Below, piece after piece: positions 17,924-27,215 of a stretch of DNA of 64,000 nt. Made by a program: the position numbers and the translations under genes. The notes below the pieces were generated by a model. That model was not told the origin of the DNA, ran no database searches, and saw only the letters and a program-made list of their open reading frames with translations. The first letter of the stretch is position 1. Each line of letters starts with the position of its first letter. Origin of the DNA: Flavobacterium lacus (lineage in GTDB: Bacteria > Bacteroidota > Bacteroidia > Flavobacteriales > Flavobacteriaceae); the NCBI RefSeq assembly GCF_003268815.1, contig NZ_QLSV01000004.1, positions 62,001-126,000 of the forward strand, given 5' to 3'.

Positions 17924-19111
17924 ATGAAAAGAGTAGTAGTCGGACTTTCCGGCGGGGTAGATTCTAGTGTTGCGGCGTATTTGTTGAAAGAACAAGGTTA
18001 CGAAGTCATCGGTTTGTTTATGAAAAACTGGCATGATGATTCAGTGACGATTTCAAACGAATGTCCGTGGTTGGAAGATTCCAATGATGCTCTTTTGGTA
18101 GCCGAAAAACTCGGAATTCCTTTTCAAACAGTCGATTTAAGCGAAGAATACAAAGATCGTATTGTGGATTATATGTTCAAAGAATACGAAAACGGTCGAA
18201 CGCCAAATCCGGACGTATTGTGCAATCGCGAAATCAAATTTGATGTGTTCATGAAAATTGCTCTTTCTTTGGGAGCAGATTATGTAGCCACCGGGCATTA
18301 TTGCCGCAAAGGAATTCTTGAAAAAGACGGAAAAGAAATTTATCAATTGCTTGCCGGAAAAGATGATAATAAAGATCAATCCTATTTTTTATGTCAATTA
18401 TCGCAAGAACAATTGGCAAAATCGTTGTTTCCGATTGGTGAATTAACAAAACCGGAAGTACGTGAAATTGCTTCAAAATTAGATTTAATTACAGCCGAAA
18501 AGAAAGATTCGCAAGGTTTATGTTTCATTGGAAAAGTACGTTTACCGGAATTTTTACAACAAAAATTACAACCCAAAGAAGGAATTATTATCGAAATTGA
18601 TAAAAATGATCCGATTTATACTTTACAAAAACCAACTTTTGATTCAATTGAAGAGCAACTGAATTTTGATGCTCAACCTTTCAAGTATTTGCCAAGTATG
18701 GGAAAAATCGTGGGCAAACATCAAGGTGCTCATTATTTCACTATCGGTCAACGAAAAGGGTTGAATGTAGGCGGAACAAAAGAAGGATTATTTATCATTG
18801 CCACTGATATTGCAACCAACACAATTTACACTGGTCAAGGTCATACTCATCCCGGATTATTCAGAAAAGCATTGAAAGTTCAACCGAATGAAATTCATTG
18901 GGTTCGTGAAGATTTGCGTTTGAACAGAGGTGAAACAATGGAAGTGATGGCACGTATTCGTTACCGTCAAGCTTTGCAAAACGCAACGTTACATCAATTT
19001 GAAAGTGGTTTGTTTGTTGTTTTTGATGAACCGCAATCTGCCATAACCGAAGGACAATTTGTAGCTTGGAATGTGGGTGATGAATTAGTAGGTTCGGGTG
19101 TAATTTCGTAA
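17924..19111 (+). CDS. mnmA: tRNA 2-thiouridine(34) synthase
   Basis: A 395-residue enzyme that thiolates U34 of Glu, Gln and Lys tRNAs. The ATP pyrophosphatase PP-loop is [17 protein letters not shown] at the N-terminus. The catalytic cysteines are Cys100 ([10 protein letters not shown]) and Cys200 (SQGLCFIGK), spaced as in E. coli MnmA. The C-terminal OB-like domain carries [15 protein letters not shown]. It has its own promoter; the nitronate-monooxygenase-like gene follows on the same strand. Confidence 0.96.
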   Translation: MKRVVVGLSGGVDSSVAAYLLKEQGYEVIGLFMKNWHDDSVTISNECPWLEDSNDALLVAEKLGIPFQTVDLSEEYKDRIVDYMFKEYENGRTPNPDVLCNREIKFDVFMKIALSLGADYVATGHYCRKGILEKDGKEIYQLLAGKDDNKDQSYFLCQLSQEQLAKSLFPIGELTKPEVREIASKLDLITAEKKDSQGLCFIGKVRLPEFLQQKLQPKEGIIIEIDKNDPIYTLQKPTFDSIEEQLNFDAQPFKYLPSMGKIVGKHQGAHYFTIGQRKGLNVGGTKEGLFIIATDIATNTIYTGQGHTHPGLFRKALKVQPNEIHWVREDLRLNRGETMEVMARIRYRQALQNATLHQFESGLFVVFDEPQSAITEGQFVAWNVGDELVGSGVIS

Positions 19112-19139
19112 CTTGGTCTTTTATTTTAAATTGATTTTC

Positions 19140-20078
19140 ATGAACAAAATTACTTCTCTCTTCAACATACAATACCCAATTATTCAAGGCGGAATGATTT
19201 GGAACAGCGGTTACAAATTGGCCAGTGCCGTCAGCAACGCCGGTGGTTTAGGCTTAATTGGAGCCGGTTCGATGTATCCGGATGTTTTGCGTGAACATAT
19301 TCAAAAATGTAAAAAAGCAACTGACAAACCGTTTGGTGTAAATGTACCGATGTTGTATCCCAACATTGAAGAAATCATGCAAATTATCTTGGAAGAAGGG
19401 GTGAAGATCGTTTTCACATCTGCCGGAAATCCGAAAACGTGGACCGCTTTTTTAAAGGAAAAAGGAATTACTGTAGTTCATGTGGTAAGTAGTTCAAAAT
19501 TTGCCTTAAAAGCTCAAGAAGCAGGAGTAGATGCGGTGGTTGCCGAAGGTTTTGAAGCCGGAGGACACAATGGAAGGGAAGAAACCACTACCTTTACATT
19601 AATTCCGATGGTGAAGGAAAATATTTCCATTCCGTTAATTGCTGCGGGCGGAATTGCAACCGGAAGAGGTATGTTGGCCGCTATGATTTTAGGTGCTGAT
19701 GGCGTTCAAATGGGAAGTCGTTTTGCAGCTTCCACTGAAAGTTCTGCTCATGCCGATTTTAAGCAAACGATTATTGATACGAAAGAAGGCGATACGTTGG
19801 TTACGTTAAAAGAATTAGCTCCCGTTCGCTTGATAAAAAATAAGTTTTACAATGATATTCAGGAATTGTACTCTAAATGTCCAACTCCCGAAGAATTAAA
19901 AGAGTTATTAGGAAGAGCCCGTGCAAAACGTGGTATGTTTGAAGGCGATTTAGTGGAAGGGGAATTAGAAATCGGTCAAATTGCGGGATTAATTCACGAT
20001 ATCAAACCGGTGAAAGAAATTATTGATTCGGTGATGGAAGAATTTGAAATGGCTAAGGGGGAAGTTGTTATGCTTTAA
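19140..20078 (+). CDS. nitronate monooxygenase / FabK-like FMN oxidoreductase
   Basis: A 312-residue TIM-barrel flavoenzyme. Signatures: YPIIQGGMIWNSGYKLASAV at the N-terminus, GVNVPMLYPN, VVAEGFEAGGHNG with the active-site His, AAGGIATGRGMLAAMILGADGVQMGSRF for FMN phosphate binding. Relatives oxidise nitronates or act as enoyl-ACP reductase FabK; sequence reading alone does not separate them. I prefer the ATG at 19140 to a TTG at 19113. It is probably in one transcript with mnmA. The stop overlaps that of the convergent gene by 4 nt. Confidence 0.87.
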   Translation: MNKITSLFNIQYPIIQGGMIWNSGYKLASAVSNAGGLGLIGAGSMYPDVLREHIQKCKKATDKPFGVNVPMLYPNIEEIMQIILEEGVKIVFTSAGNPKTWTAFLKEKGITVVHVVSSSKFALKAQEAGVDAVVAEGFEAGGHNGREETTTFTLIPMVKENISIPLIAAGGIATGRGMLAAMILGADGVQMGSRFAASTESSAHADFKQTIIDTKEGDTLVTLKELAPVRLIKNKFYNDIQELYSKCPTPEELKELLGRARAKRGMFEGDLVEGELEIGQIAGLIHDIKPVKEIIDSVMEEFEMAKGEVVML

Positions 20079-20626
20079 AAAGTATAACCAATTCTCGCAT
20101 GTAAATCAACCGCAGCACTTCCATTATCGCCAAAATAATCTTCCAGATAAACAGCATAACCTATTCCAAAACCAGCTTCATAATTAAAGTTGGAATTTCC
20201 AATATTACGTTTAATTGCCCATTTAGGAATGATTACTACTGTTTTGATAACGTTTATGTTATCTGTTTTGGAGATGTAAAACCAATCTGGACTATAGATA
20301 AAATTTAACGCTAAGAAGTTAGAACTATTATTTTTTATCGAACGACCTTTTTCCACTCTTTTATCTAAATTATAATGCCATCTGGGCTCCATTCGAATTG
20401 TTGGAATTAAGAGCGAAGTAACATCATCGCCATAATTTACAGCCAATCCTAAGTCCATACCAATTTCAGACCTTAAACTAAATTTGTTTGCTAACCGAGT
20501 TTCGTTCGTTATCCAAACTCCGAAGAATCCGGTTTGAATGCCAAAAATATTTTTTTCAACGCTATTATCTTGAGCATTTCCCACAAGATTAAAAAACAAA
20601 ACGATAACAATAATTATTCTTTTCAT
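20075..20626 (-). CDS. small outer-membrane beta-barrel-like protein
   Basis: A 183-residue exported protein starting MKRIIIVIVLFFNLVGNAQ, a signal peptide. The rest alternates hydrophobic and polar residues in short strands and ends VDLHARIGYTF, a C-terminal aromatic beta-signal, consistent with an eight-stranded barrel. I chose the ATG at 20626 rather than one 33 codons upstream because the -7 box at 20650-20657 lies between them. No named family is recognised. Confidence 0.7.
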   Translation of the reverse strand: MKRIIIVIVLFFNLVGNAQDNSVEKNIFGIQTGFFGVWITNETRLANKFSLRSEIGMDLGLAVNYGDDVTSLLIPTIRMEPRWHYNLDKRVEKGRSIKNNSSNFLALNFIYSPDWFYISKTDNINVIKTVVIIPKWAIKRNIGNSNFNYEAGFGIGYAVYLEDYFGDNGSAAVDLHARIGYTF

Positions 20627-20649
20627 TTCTCCAATTTTTCTTACGGTTG

Positions 20650-20657
20650 CAAATATA
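20650..20657 (-). promoter_or_regulatory. -7 box TAtaTTTG
   Basis: Exact TAnnTTTG on the minus strand, 23 nt before the start codon at 20626; it supports that start. Confidence 0.6.
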
Positions 20658-20710
20658 TTATTAAAAAATATTTTTACTATATAATTTTTTCGAATTTGGA
20701 TTTTTTTCAT

Positions 20711-20744
20711 AAAAAAGCCGTTCAAAGTAAAAATTGAACGGCTT
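20711..20744 (-). terminator. intrinsic terminator of lpd
   Basis: AAGCCGTTCA (20715-20724) and TGAACGGCTT (20735-20744) form a perfect 10-bp stem; on the minus strand it is followed by a T run. Confidence 0.75.
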
Positions 20745-20763
20745 CATATATTTTATGCTTTGA

Positions 20764-22152
20764 TTACAAATGAATCACTTCTCCATACGCATCAGCCACA
20801 GCTTCCATTACCGCTTCACTCATCGTTGGGTGAGGGTGGATTGCTTTTAATATCTCGTGACCGGTTGTTTCTAATTTTCGAGCTACAACAGCTTCGGCAA
20901 TCATATCGGTTACGCCGGCACCAATCATGTGACAACCTAACCATTCGCCGTATTTGGCATCAAAAATAACTTTTACAAATCCGTCCGGAGTTCCGGCAGC
21001 TTTTGCTTTTCCGGAAGCGGTAAACGGAAATTTACCAACTTTTAATTCGTATCCTTTTTCTTTGGCTTGTTTTTCGGTTAAACCAACCGAAGCAATTTCT
21101 GGACTAGCATATGTACAGCCCGGAACGTTTCCATAATCCAATGGTTCAACATGCAATCCTGCGATTTTTTCTACACACAAAATTCCTTCTGCGGAAGCCA
21201 CGTGAGCCAATGCTTGCCCCGGCGTTACATCGCCAATGGCATAATAACCCGGAATATTCGTTTGATAATAATCGTTTACTAAAATTTTATCGCGGTCAAC
21301 GGCAATTCCAACCTCTTCTAAACCGATGTTTTCAATGTTCGTTTTAATTCCTACTGCTGAGAGTAAAATATCAGCTTCAATAACTTCTTCGCCTTTGGCT
21401 GTTTTTACATACGCTTTTACACCATTTCCACTCGTATCAATTCGTTCTACAGAAGAACTTGTCATGATAGTGATGCCCGCTTTTTTTAACGAACGTTCAA
21501 ATTGTTTTGAAATATCTTCGTCCTCTACAGGAACAATAGTTGGCAAAAACTCAACAATGGTTACTTCCGTTCCCATGGCGTTATAAAAACTAGCAAATTC
21601 AACTCCAATAGCTCCTGAACCTACCACGATCATCTTTTTGGGTTGTTCCGGTAATGTCATCGCTTGACGGTAACCAATTACTTTTTTACCATCTTGCGGT
21701 AAGTTTGGCAATTCACGGGAACGAGCTCCAGTAGCAATAATGATACTGTCGGCACTGTATTCGGTTACTTTTCCATCAGCAGCAGTTACATCAATTTTTT
21801 TTCCTGGTTTTACTTTACCAAAACCTTCAATCACATCAATTTTATTTTTTTTCATCAAAAATTGAACGCCTTTACTCATTCCGTCTGCTACGCCACGGCT
21901 TCGGTTGATTACGGCTCCAAAGTCTTTATCAAATTCCTTAACGATTAATCCGTAATCGGAAGCATGTTTTAGGTATTCAAACACTTGAGCCGATTTTAGC
22001 AGTGCTTTGGTTGGGATACATCCCCAATTTAAACACACGCCGCCTAAATTTTCTTTTTCAATGATGGCTACTTTAAAGCCCAATTGTGAGGCACGAATGG
22101 CTGTTACATATCCACCGGGACCACTACCTAAAACAATAATATCGTATTTCAT
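20764..22152 (-). CDS. lpdA: dihydrolipoyl dehydrogenase
   Basis: A 462-residue flavoprotein, the E3 subunit of 2-oxoacid dehydrogenase complexes. FAD-binding GSGPGG is at residues 9-14, the redox disulfide is Cys40/Cys45 (GGVCLNWGCIPTK), the NAD-binding GSGAIGVEF lies mid-protein, and GYYAIGDVTPG marks the second FAD motif. The C-terminal catalytic His-Glu pair is in HPHPTMSEAV. Length is normal. No E1 or E2 gene is adjacent, so it may serve several complexes. Confidence 0.95.
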   Translation of the reverse strand: MKYDIIVLGSGPGGYVTAIRASQLGFKVAIIEKENLGGVCLNWGCIPTKALLKSAQVFEYLKHASDYGLIVKEFDKDFGAVINRSRGVADGMSKGVQFLMKKNKIDVIEGFGKVKPGKKIDVTAADGKVTEYSADSIIIATGARSRELPNLPQDGKKVIGYRQAMTLPEQPKKMIVVGSGAIGVEFASFYNAMGTEVTIVEFLPTIVPVEDEDISKQFERSLKKAGITIMTSSSVERIDTSGNGVKAYVKTAKGEEVIEADILLSAVGIKTNIENIGLEEVGIAVDRDKILVNDYYQTNIPGYYAIGDVTPGQALAHVASAEGILCVEKIAGLHVEPLDYGNVPGCTYASPEIASVGLTEKQAKEKGYELKVGKFPFTASGKAKAAGTPDGFVKVIFDAKYGEWLGCHMIGAGVTDMIAEAVVARKLETTGHEILKAIHPHPTMSEAVMEAVADAYGEVIHL

Positions 22153-22227
22153 TTTCTTTTGAATTTTCGTAATTACAGATTGCGAATTTAAGGATTAAAT
22201 ATGTTTTTAAAAAGTTTTTTGAAGACA

Positions 22228-22297
22228 GTTTTCGGTTAGCTGTTGTCAGTTATCCGTTGTCTGTTTTCTGATGGCGGATCACCGACAGCGGACAACT
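22228..22297. repeat. degenerate heptamer array with inverted halves
   Basis: Ten contiguous 7-nt units fill the gap up to the stop codon of the ABC exporter gene. First come GTTTTCG, GTTAGCT, GTTGTCA, GTTATCC, GTTGTCT and GTTTTCT, then GATGGCG, GATCACC, GACAGCG and GACAACT. The layout matches the array at 9822-9898: GTT-type units followed by their GAC-type complements. Confidence 0.8.
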
Positions 22298-22298
22298 T

Positions 22299-24047
22299 TT
22301 AATGTTCTGTTACAAACTGTGAATCGTATAAATTTTTATAAAAACCTTTTTCGTTTTCTAATAGTTCAGCATGCGTGCCTTGTTCGACGATTTTTCCTTT
22401 ATCCATTACAATAATTTTATCAGCATTCACAACGGTTGCTAAGCGGTGAGCAATGACTATGGAAGTTCTTCCTTTGGTTATTTTTTCGGTAGCTCGCTGA
22501 ATTAATTCTTCTGAATAGGTATCAATTGACGAGGTGGCTTCATCCAAAATTAAAATACTTGGGTTACTCACATACGCCCGTAAGAAAGCAATCAATTGTC
22601 GTTGACCGGATGAAAGCATCACGCCGCGTTCTTTTACATTATAATCATAGCCGTTTGGTAAAGTCATAATGAATTCATCTACACCAATTTTTTTGGCCGC
22701 TTCAATCACATCTTCTCTTGTGATTTCAGGATTATCGAGTGTGATGTTATTTAGAATCGTATCGGCAAACAAAAATACATCTTGCAAAACTACGGCAATT
22801 TGTTTTCTGAGACTTTGCAATTCAAATTCGTTAATGTTTGTTCCATCGATGGAAATGGTTCCGCTATTAATTTCGTAAAATCGATTCAATAAGTTGATAA
22901 TAGTAGATTTTCCTGCTCCGGTTGATCCTACAATAGCAATAGTTTCGCCGGGATTTACTTCCAAATTGATTCCTTTTATGACTTCTTCATCTTTGATGTA
23001 ACCAAATCGCACTTCTTGAAACGACAATTTTCCTTCAAAATGTGGAGCATCAATCGTACCGTTTTCCTGAACTTGGTCTTGAATATCCAAAATGGCAAAA
23101 ACACGATTGGCGGCAATCATCCCCATTTGCATCTCATTGAATTTATCAGCGATTTGTCGGAGCGGATTGAATAACATTCCAATCAACATCGTATACGTAA
23201 ATAAATCTCCAAAAGTAGTTGTGGTATCGCCACCAATTAGCGAAAGTCCGCCAAAATAAACCACTAAAGCCAATGTGAAATAGGTAACCAAATCGGCAAT
23301 AGGAAAGAAAATCGAGTTATACCAAACTGTTTTTATCCAAGCTTTGTTATGTTTGTCGTTGATGGATTTGAATTTTTCATATTCAATTTGCTCTCTTGAA
23401 AAAAGTTGAACAATTTTCATTCCGGTTACTCGTTCCTGTACAAACGTATTGATGTTAGCCACTTGCGTTCGCACTTCCTCAAAAGCCGATTTCATTTTTA
23501 ATTGAAAAATCCGTGTGGCATAAATTAACACAGGCATGGCCAAAATAGCAATCCAGGAAAGTTTCCAATTCATAAAAAACATCACAAAAATAACAGCGAC
23601 CATTTTCATTAAATCACTGATAATCATGAATAATCCTTGACTGAAAATACGTGCAATCGCTTCAATATCCGAAACAGATCGGGTAACCAATTGACCAACC
23701 GGCGAATGGTCGTAGTATTTCATTTTAAACCGAAGCATATGGTCAAAAAGTTTAATTCTGATGTCGCGAACAATGTCTTGCCCTAACCAATTGGCCCAAT
23801 AGACAAAGTAAAACTGAGACAGTACTTCAAGAATTAATACGATTCCCATCAATACAATATAAAACATCAAGCCATTTCCGTCATGGGTTTTAATGTAATC
23901 ATCGATAGTGTTTTTTAATAAATAGGGGCGTAGTGCTGCAAAAACCGAAAGTCCGATTGCCCAAAATATAACACTTTTAAAACGCCATTGATAGGGTTTT
24001 GTGTAGAATAAAATCCGTTTGAATAATTGAGTGTCAAATGCTTTCAT
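22299..24047 (-). CDS. ABC exporter, fused permease and ATPase
   Basis: A 582-residue half-transporter of the MsbA/MdlB type. The N-terminal membrane domain has six helices (first at SVIFWAIGLSVFAAL). The ATPase has Walker A GSTGAGKST, signature LSSGQRQ, Walker B ILILDEATSSID and the H-switch VIAHRLATV. It should work as a dimer exporting lipids, peptides or drugs; the substrate is not readable. It overlaps truA by 4 nt (ATGA), so the two are co-translated from the truA promoter. Confidence 0.92.
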   Translation of the reverse strand: MKAFDTQLFKRILFYTKPYQWRFKSVIFWAIGLSVFAALRPYLLKNTIDDYIKTHDGNGLMFYIVLMGIVLILEVLSQFYFVYWANWLGQDIVRDIRIKLFDHMLRFKMKYYDHSPVGQLVTRSVSDIEAIARIFSQGLFMIISDLMKMVAVIFVMFFMNWKLSWIAILAMPVLIYATRIFQLKMKSAFEEVRTQVANINTFVQERVTGMKIVQLFSREQIEYEKFKSINDKHNKAWIKTVWYNSIFFPIADLVTYFTLALVVYFGGLSLIGGDTTTTFGDLFTYTMLIGMLFNPLRQIADKFNEMQMGMIAANRVFAILDIQDQVQENGTIDAPHFEGKLSFQEVRFGYIKDEEVIKGINLEVNPGETIAIVGSTGAGKSTIINLLNRFYEINSGTISIDGTNINEFELQSLRKQIAVVLQDVFLFADTILNNITLDNPEITREDVIEAAKKIGVDEFIMTLPNGYDYNVKERGVMLSSGQRQLIAFLRAYVSNPSILILDEATSSIDTYSEELIQRATEKITKGRTSIVIAHRLATVVNADKIIVMDKGKIVEQGTHAELLENEKGFYKNLYDSQFVTEH

Positions 24048-24784
24048 TCTGTGCTGTATGGATATAAAATTTGGGTTAAATAGAGTGCGTGTGCCGGGGC
24101 AGAAAATCCGGCTTGACTCCGGTTTTTACTTTCGATGATGGTTCGAAGGTGTTCCGGTTCAATTTTTCCTTGACCAATGTTAATCATAGTTCCCACGATA
24201 GCTCGCACCATATTTCGCAAAAAACGATCAGCAGTTATCGTAAAAACTAATTGATTTTCTTTTTGTTCCCAAACGGCTTTTTTTATTTTGCAATTAAAGG
24301 TAAAAACATCGGTGTTTACTTTTGAAAAACATTCAAAATCGCTGTATTCCACTACTATTTTTGCGGCTTCGTTCATTTTTTCCACATTTAATGGATAAAA
24401 ATGATAAAAACTTAATTCGTTAATAAAAGCATTTTTGGTAGAATGAATAAGGTATTCATAGGTTCTTTCAATGGCATCAAAGCGAGCATGAGCTTCGGCA
24501 TTCACTTCAAAAATGGAATAGATTACGATGTCTTTTGGGAGGTATGAATTCAATTTAGGAATCCAATAAGCACCATCAATGGTTTCTTCAAAATCAAAAT
24601 GAGCAAACATTTCTTTAGCATGAACTCCTGAGTCAGTGCGACCGGCAGCCACAATTTCAATTTTATTCTTAAGTAAAAGAGAAAGTGCTTTTTCTACTGT
24701 TTCTTGAACAGATACTGCATTGGGCTGCGTTTGCCACCCGTGGTAGTTGGTTCCGTTGTATGCCAGTTTGATAAAGTATCTCAT
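24044..24784 (-). CDS. truA: tRNA pseudouridine(38-40) synthase
   Basis: A 246-residue enzyme. The catalytic aspartate is Asp51 in AAGRTDSGVHA. Other family motifs are YNGTNYHGWQ near the N-terminus and FLRNMVRAIVGTMINIGQGK in the C-terminal half. It isomerises uridines 38-40 in the anticodon stem. Its start is preceded by a -7 box, and its end overlaps the ABC exporter start. Confidence 0.96.
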   Translation of the reverse strand: MRYFIKLAYNGTNYHGWQTQPNAVSVQETVEKALSLLLKNKIEIVAAGRTDSGVHAKEMFAHFDFEETIDGAYWIPKLNSYLPKDIVIYSIFEVNAEAHARFDAIERTYEYLIHSTKNAFINELSFYHFYPLNVEKMNEAAKIVVEYSDFECFSKVNTDVFTFNCKIKKAVWEQKENQLVFTITADRFLRNMVRAIVGTMINIGQGKIEPEHLRTIIESKNRSQAGFSAPAHALYLTQILYPYSTE

Positions 24785-24795
24785 ATTTCAATCTA

Positions 24796-24803
24796 CAAAG
24801 ATA
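24796..24803 (-). promoter_or_regulatory. -7 box TAtcTTTG of truA
   Basis: Exact TAnnTTTG on the minus strand, 11 nt before the truA start. Confidence 0.6.
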
Positions 24804-24863
24804 ATTGAATTGAAATTGTATCAAATTTACGAAGGATATAATTTTACGTTAAACTTTTTTAAA

Positions 24864-24953
24864 GGTAATGGGTAATTGCTAAAAGGTAATTGGAATTTAT
24901 TTCAAAATAAAAAATTCTGCTCAATTTTCTCTTCGTATCTTCGTGTCTTAGTG
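24864..24953. repeat. heptamer and octamer runs in the truA/phosphoesterase spacer
   Basis: Five 7-nt units (GGTAATG, GGTAATT, GCTAAAA, GGTAATT, GGAATTT; 24864-24898) are followed after 31 nt by three 8-nt units (TCTTCGTA, TCTTCGTG, TCTTAGTG; 24930-24953). This occupies most of the spacer just upstream of the phosphoesterase gene. Confidence 0.6.
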
Positions 24954-24969
24954 ACAAAAAATATAAAAA

Positions 24970-25470
24970 TTGACAAAAATTCTTCTTCTTTCTGATACAC
25001 ATAGTTTTATAGATGAAAAAATCCTCAAGTATATCCGTTTAGCTGATGAAGTTTGGCATGCCGGAGATATTGGTGATTTGACAGTGACCGATGAAATTAA
25101 AAAACTCAAACCGCTTCGGGCAGTTTATGGCAATATTGATAACGACAAAGCTCGGATGGAATTTCCGTTGAACAATCGCTTTTTTTGTGAAGGGGTGGAG
25201 GTTTTAATTACACATATTGGTGGTTACCCCGGAAAATATAATCAAGCCATTTGGGAAGAACTCAAAAACAATCCTCCAAAATTATTCATCTGTGGACATT
25301 CACATATTTTAAAAGTACAATTTGATAAAGTGTTGAATTTATTACACATGAATCCGGGAGCAGCCGGAATACACGGATTTCATCAAGTACGAACGATGCT
25401 ACGATTTGAAATTGACGGAGAGCAAATTAAAGCGTTGGAAATTATTGAAATGGAAAAGAAGGCTTACTGA
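24970..25470 (+). CDS. YfcE-type metallophosphoesterase
   Basis: A 166-residue calcineurin-like phosphoesterase. All metal-binding motifs are visible: LLLSDTHSF (D-x-H) at the start, AGDIGD, YGNID, THIGGYPG and CGHSHI. Small YfcE/MJ0936-type enzymes hydrolyse phosphodiesters; the natural substrate is unknown. The start is a TTG at 24970, immediately before TKILLLSDTH; no ATG is available in frame nearby. Its end overlaps the convergent kinase gene by 7 nt. Confidence 0.88.
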   Translation: MTKILLLSDTHSFIDEKILKYIRLADEVWHAGDIGDLTVTDEIKKLKPLRAVYGNIDNDKARMEFPLNNRFFCEGVEVLITHIGGYPGKYNQAIWEELKNNPPKLFICGHSHILKVQFDKVLNLLHMNPGAAGIHGFHQVRTMLRFEIDGEQIKALEIIEMEKKAY

Positions 25471-27215
25471 TTTGGAATGTGTAATTTGATGTAAACTAAC
25501 GTTCCCGCATTCAGTTTAGAATTGATGGTAATCTTTCCTTTTAAATTTTTAACACGAGCTTTAATTTGCGTTAGTCCAAAACCGTCACTATTATAGGTTT
25601 TTGTGCTGTCAAATCCCTTTCCATTGTCTTCTACGTTAATAATAATTTGATTATTTCGTTCTTCAAGTGTTATATAACCACTAGTTGCTTGACTGTGTTT
25701 TACAATGTTATTGATTAGCTCCGTTATAATGAAGTACACTTTCGTTTCAAATTCTTCATTGTACCTTTTTTGGTTAGAATCAAAATAATTAAATGTGAAA
25801 GTAATAATAGAATTTGAATTTTTTTCACATAAATCTTGCACGGCATGATACAATCCTAATTTGGTTAAAACGGGCGGAACTAATTCATGAGATAAATCGC
25901 GAACCTGATCATGGGCTTCTTTTAAAAGTGATCTTGCTTTCACAATTTCTTCGGGAATTTCGTCTTTATGACCCACTAAATAGGCAGAAAGATGTAGACT
26001 GGCAGAAGATAGCAAAGCACTAATATTATCGTGTAGAACTTCGGATAGTTTTTTTCGTTCAATTTCCTGCCCATCAATGGAAGCGTTAATAATGTTCTCC
26101 TGAATTTCACTATCCAATTCTTTAATTTTATTGCGTTGTTTTAATTGTAAGTTTTGGTAAAAAAAGTAAAAAAGCACTAAACTAAATCCAAATAAAGCCA
26201 CAAAAATAAAAATGATTTTTTTGTTTCGGCTTTGTCTTTCTTCAAGTAGTTTCGATTTTTCTTTGTATTCGTCTTCAACTTTATCAATGTTGTATTTGGT
26301 TTCAATTTCGCGAATTTTATCGCTTAGGTTTTCATTGTATAATTTTTGACTATAATCATAAGCCAAAGAACTATTAAAATTAGCCTTATGATATTCACCC
26401 ATTTGTTCATAAGCATACACTAAATTACGGTGTAAGTCAACATAATCATATGTTGATAAATCATCTTTGTATTCTTTTTTAATTTTTTCGTACGTTTCAG
26501 CTCCTTTTTTAAAATCATTTTCATATTCCATATAGTAGTAACCGTAATTACTTAATGCAGAAATAATTAATTTTTTATTATCATTTTTTATTGCAAAATT
26601 ATAGCTACTGTCTAAATAGGATTTGGCCATATCAAGCTCATTAATTATATTGTAGTAAGCAAAATGATTGTTATAACTAATTGATAATCCACTTGTTGAG
26701 TTGGTTTTTTTGTCCAATTCAAACTTCTTTTTCATGTAAATATATGAACTATCAATTCTTTTGGTAGTATGTAACCTAAATAGGTTATGGTAAATATGAA
26801 TTAATGATGCTGTATCTTTTTCAAATAAAGCAATGTGTTTGGCTTTGTAATAATTTTTGAATGCTTTGGAAGAATCACTTACCATAGAGTAGCGAGTTGC
26901 AATTTGCTCAATTATTTCTGCTCTACCTTTCACTTTGTTTTTTTCTGAAATAGAAAGAGCTTTATAAAGTGTGACCAGTACTTTTTCATGATCATTAAGT
27001 TTGCCAAAAAGCTTAGATTTTCTGACTGAAATTTTACAAAAAGGTTGATATTTTTTTTGAGCTAAATAATTATCAGATATTTTTGTTGCATAGTTAAGAG
27101 CCTTAATTAGCTCTTTTTTTTCAGTATAATAATCAATCGAGTCAACTTTAGATTGGCTGAAAGCTATTGATACAGAAAATAATAAAAAAAAGATATAAAT
27201 TAAAAATTTATTCAT
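25464..27215 (-). CDS. TPR-containing sensor histidine kinase (HisKA_3 type)
   Basis: A 583-residue membrane kinase. Signal peptide (SVSIAFSQ), a tetratricopeptide-like helical sensor region to about residue 320, one membrane helix near IFIFVALFGFSLVLFYFF, a coiled segment, then the phosphoacceptor His in SEVLHDNISALL. The ATPase domain has ELINNIVKHSQ (N box), VEDNGKGFD (G1) and GFGLTQIKARV (G2). This is the NarX-like class that pairs with NarL-type regulators, and one lies two genes upstream in the same operon. The sensed signal is unknown. Confidence 0.9.
   Translation of the reverse strand: MNKFLIYIFFLLFSVSIAFSQSKVDSIDYYTEKKELIKALNYATKISDNYLAQKKYQPFCKISVRKSKLFGKLNDHEKVLVTLYKALSISEKNKVKGRAEIIEQIATRYSMVSDSSKAFKNYYKAKHIALFEKDTASLIHIYHNLFRLHTTKRIDSSYIYMKKKFELDKKTNSTSGLSISYNNHFAYYNIINELDMAKSYLDSSYNFAIKNDNKKLIISALSNYGYYYMEYENDFKKGAETYEKIKKEYKDDLSTYDYVDLHRNLVYAYEQMGEYHKANFNSSLAYDYSQKLYNENLSDKIREIETKYNIDKVEDEYKEKSKLLEERQSRNKKIIFIFVALFGFSLVLFYFFYQNLQLKQRNKIKELDSEIQENIINASIDGQEIERKKLSEVLHDNISALLSSASLHLSAYLVGHKDEIPEEIVKARSLLKEAHDQVRDLSHELVPPVLTKLGLYHAVQDLCEKNSNSIITFTFNYFDSNQKRYNEEFETKVYFIITELINNIVKHSQATSGYITLEERNNQIIINVEDNGKGFDSTKTYNSDGFGLTQIKARVKNLKGKITINSKLNAGTLVYIKLHIPNQ

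Noticed and set aside
20627..20725. 33-codon N-terminal extension of the small outer-membrane protein
   Set aside because: The signal peptide begins at 20626 and the -7 box lies inside the extension.
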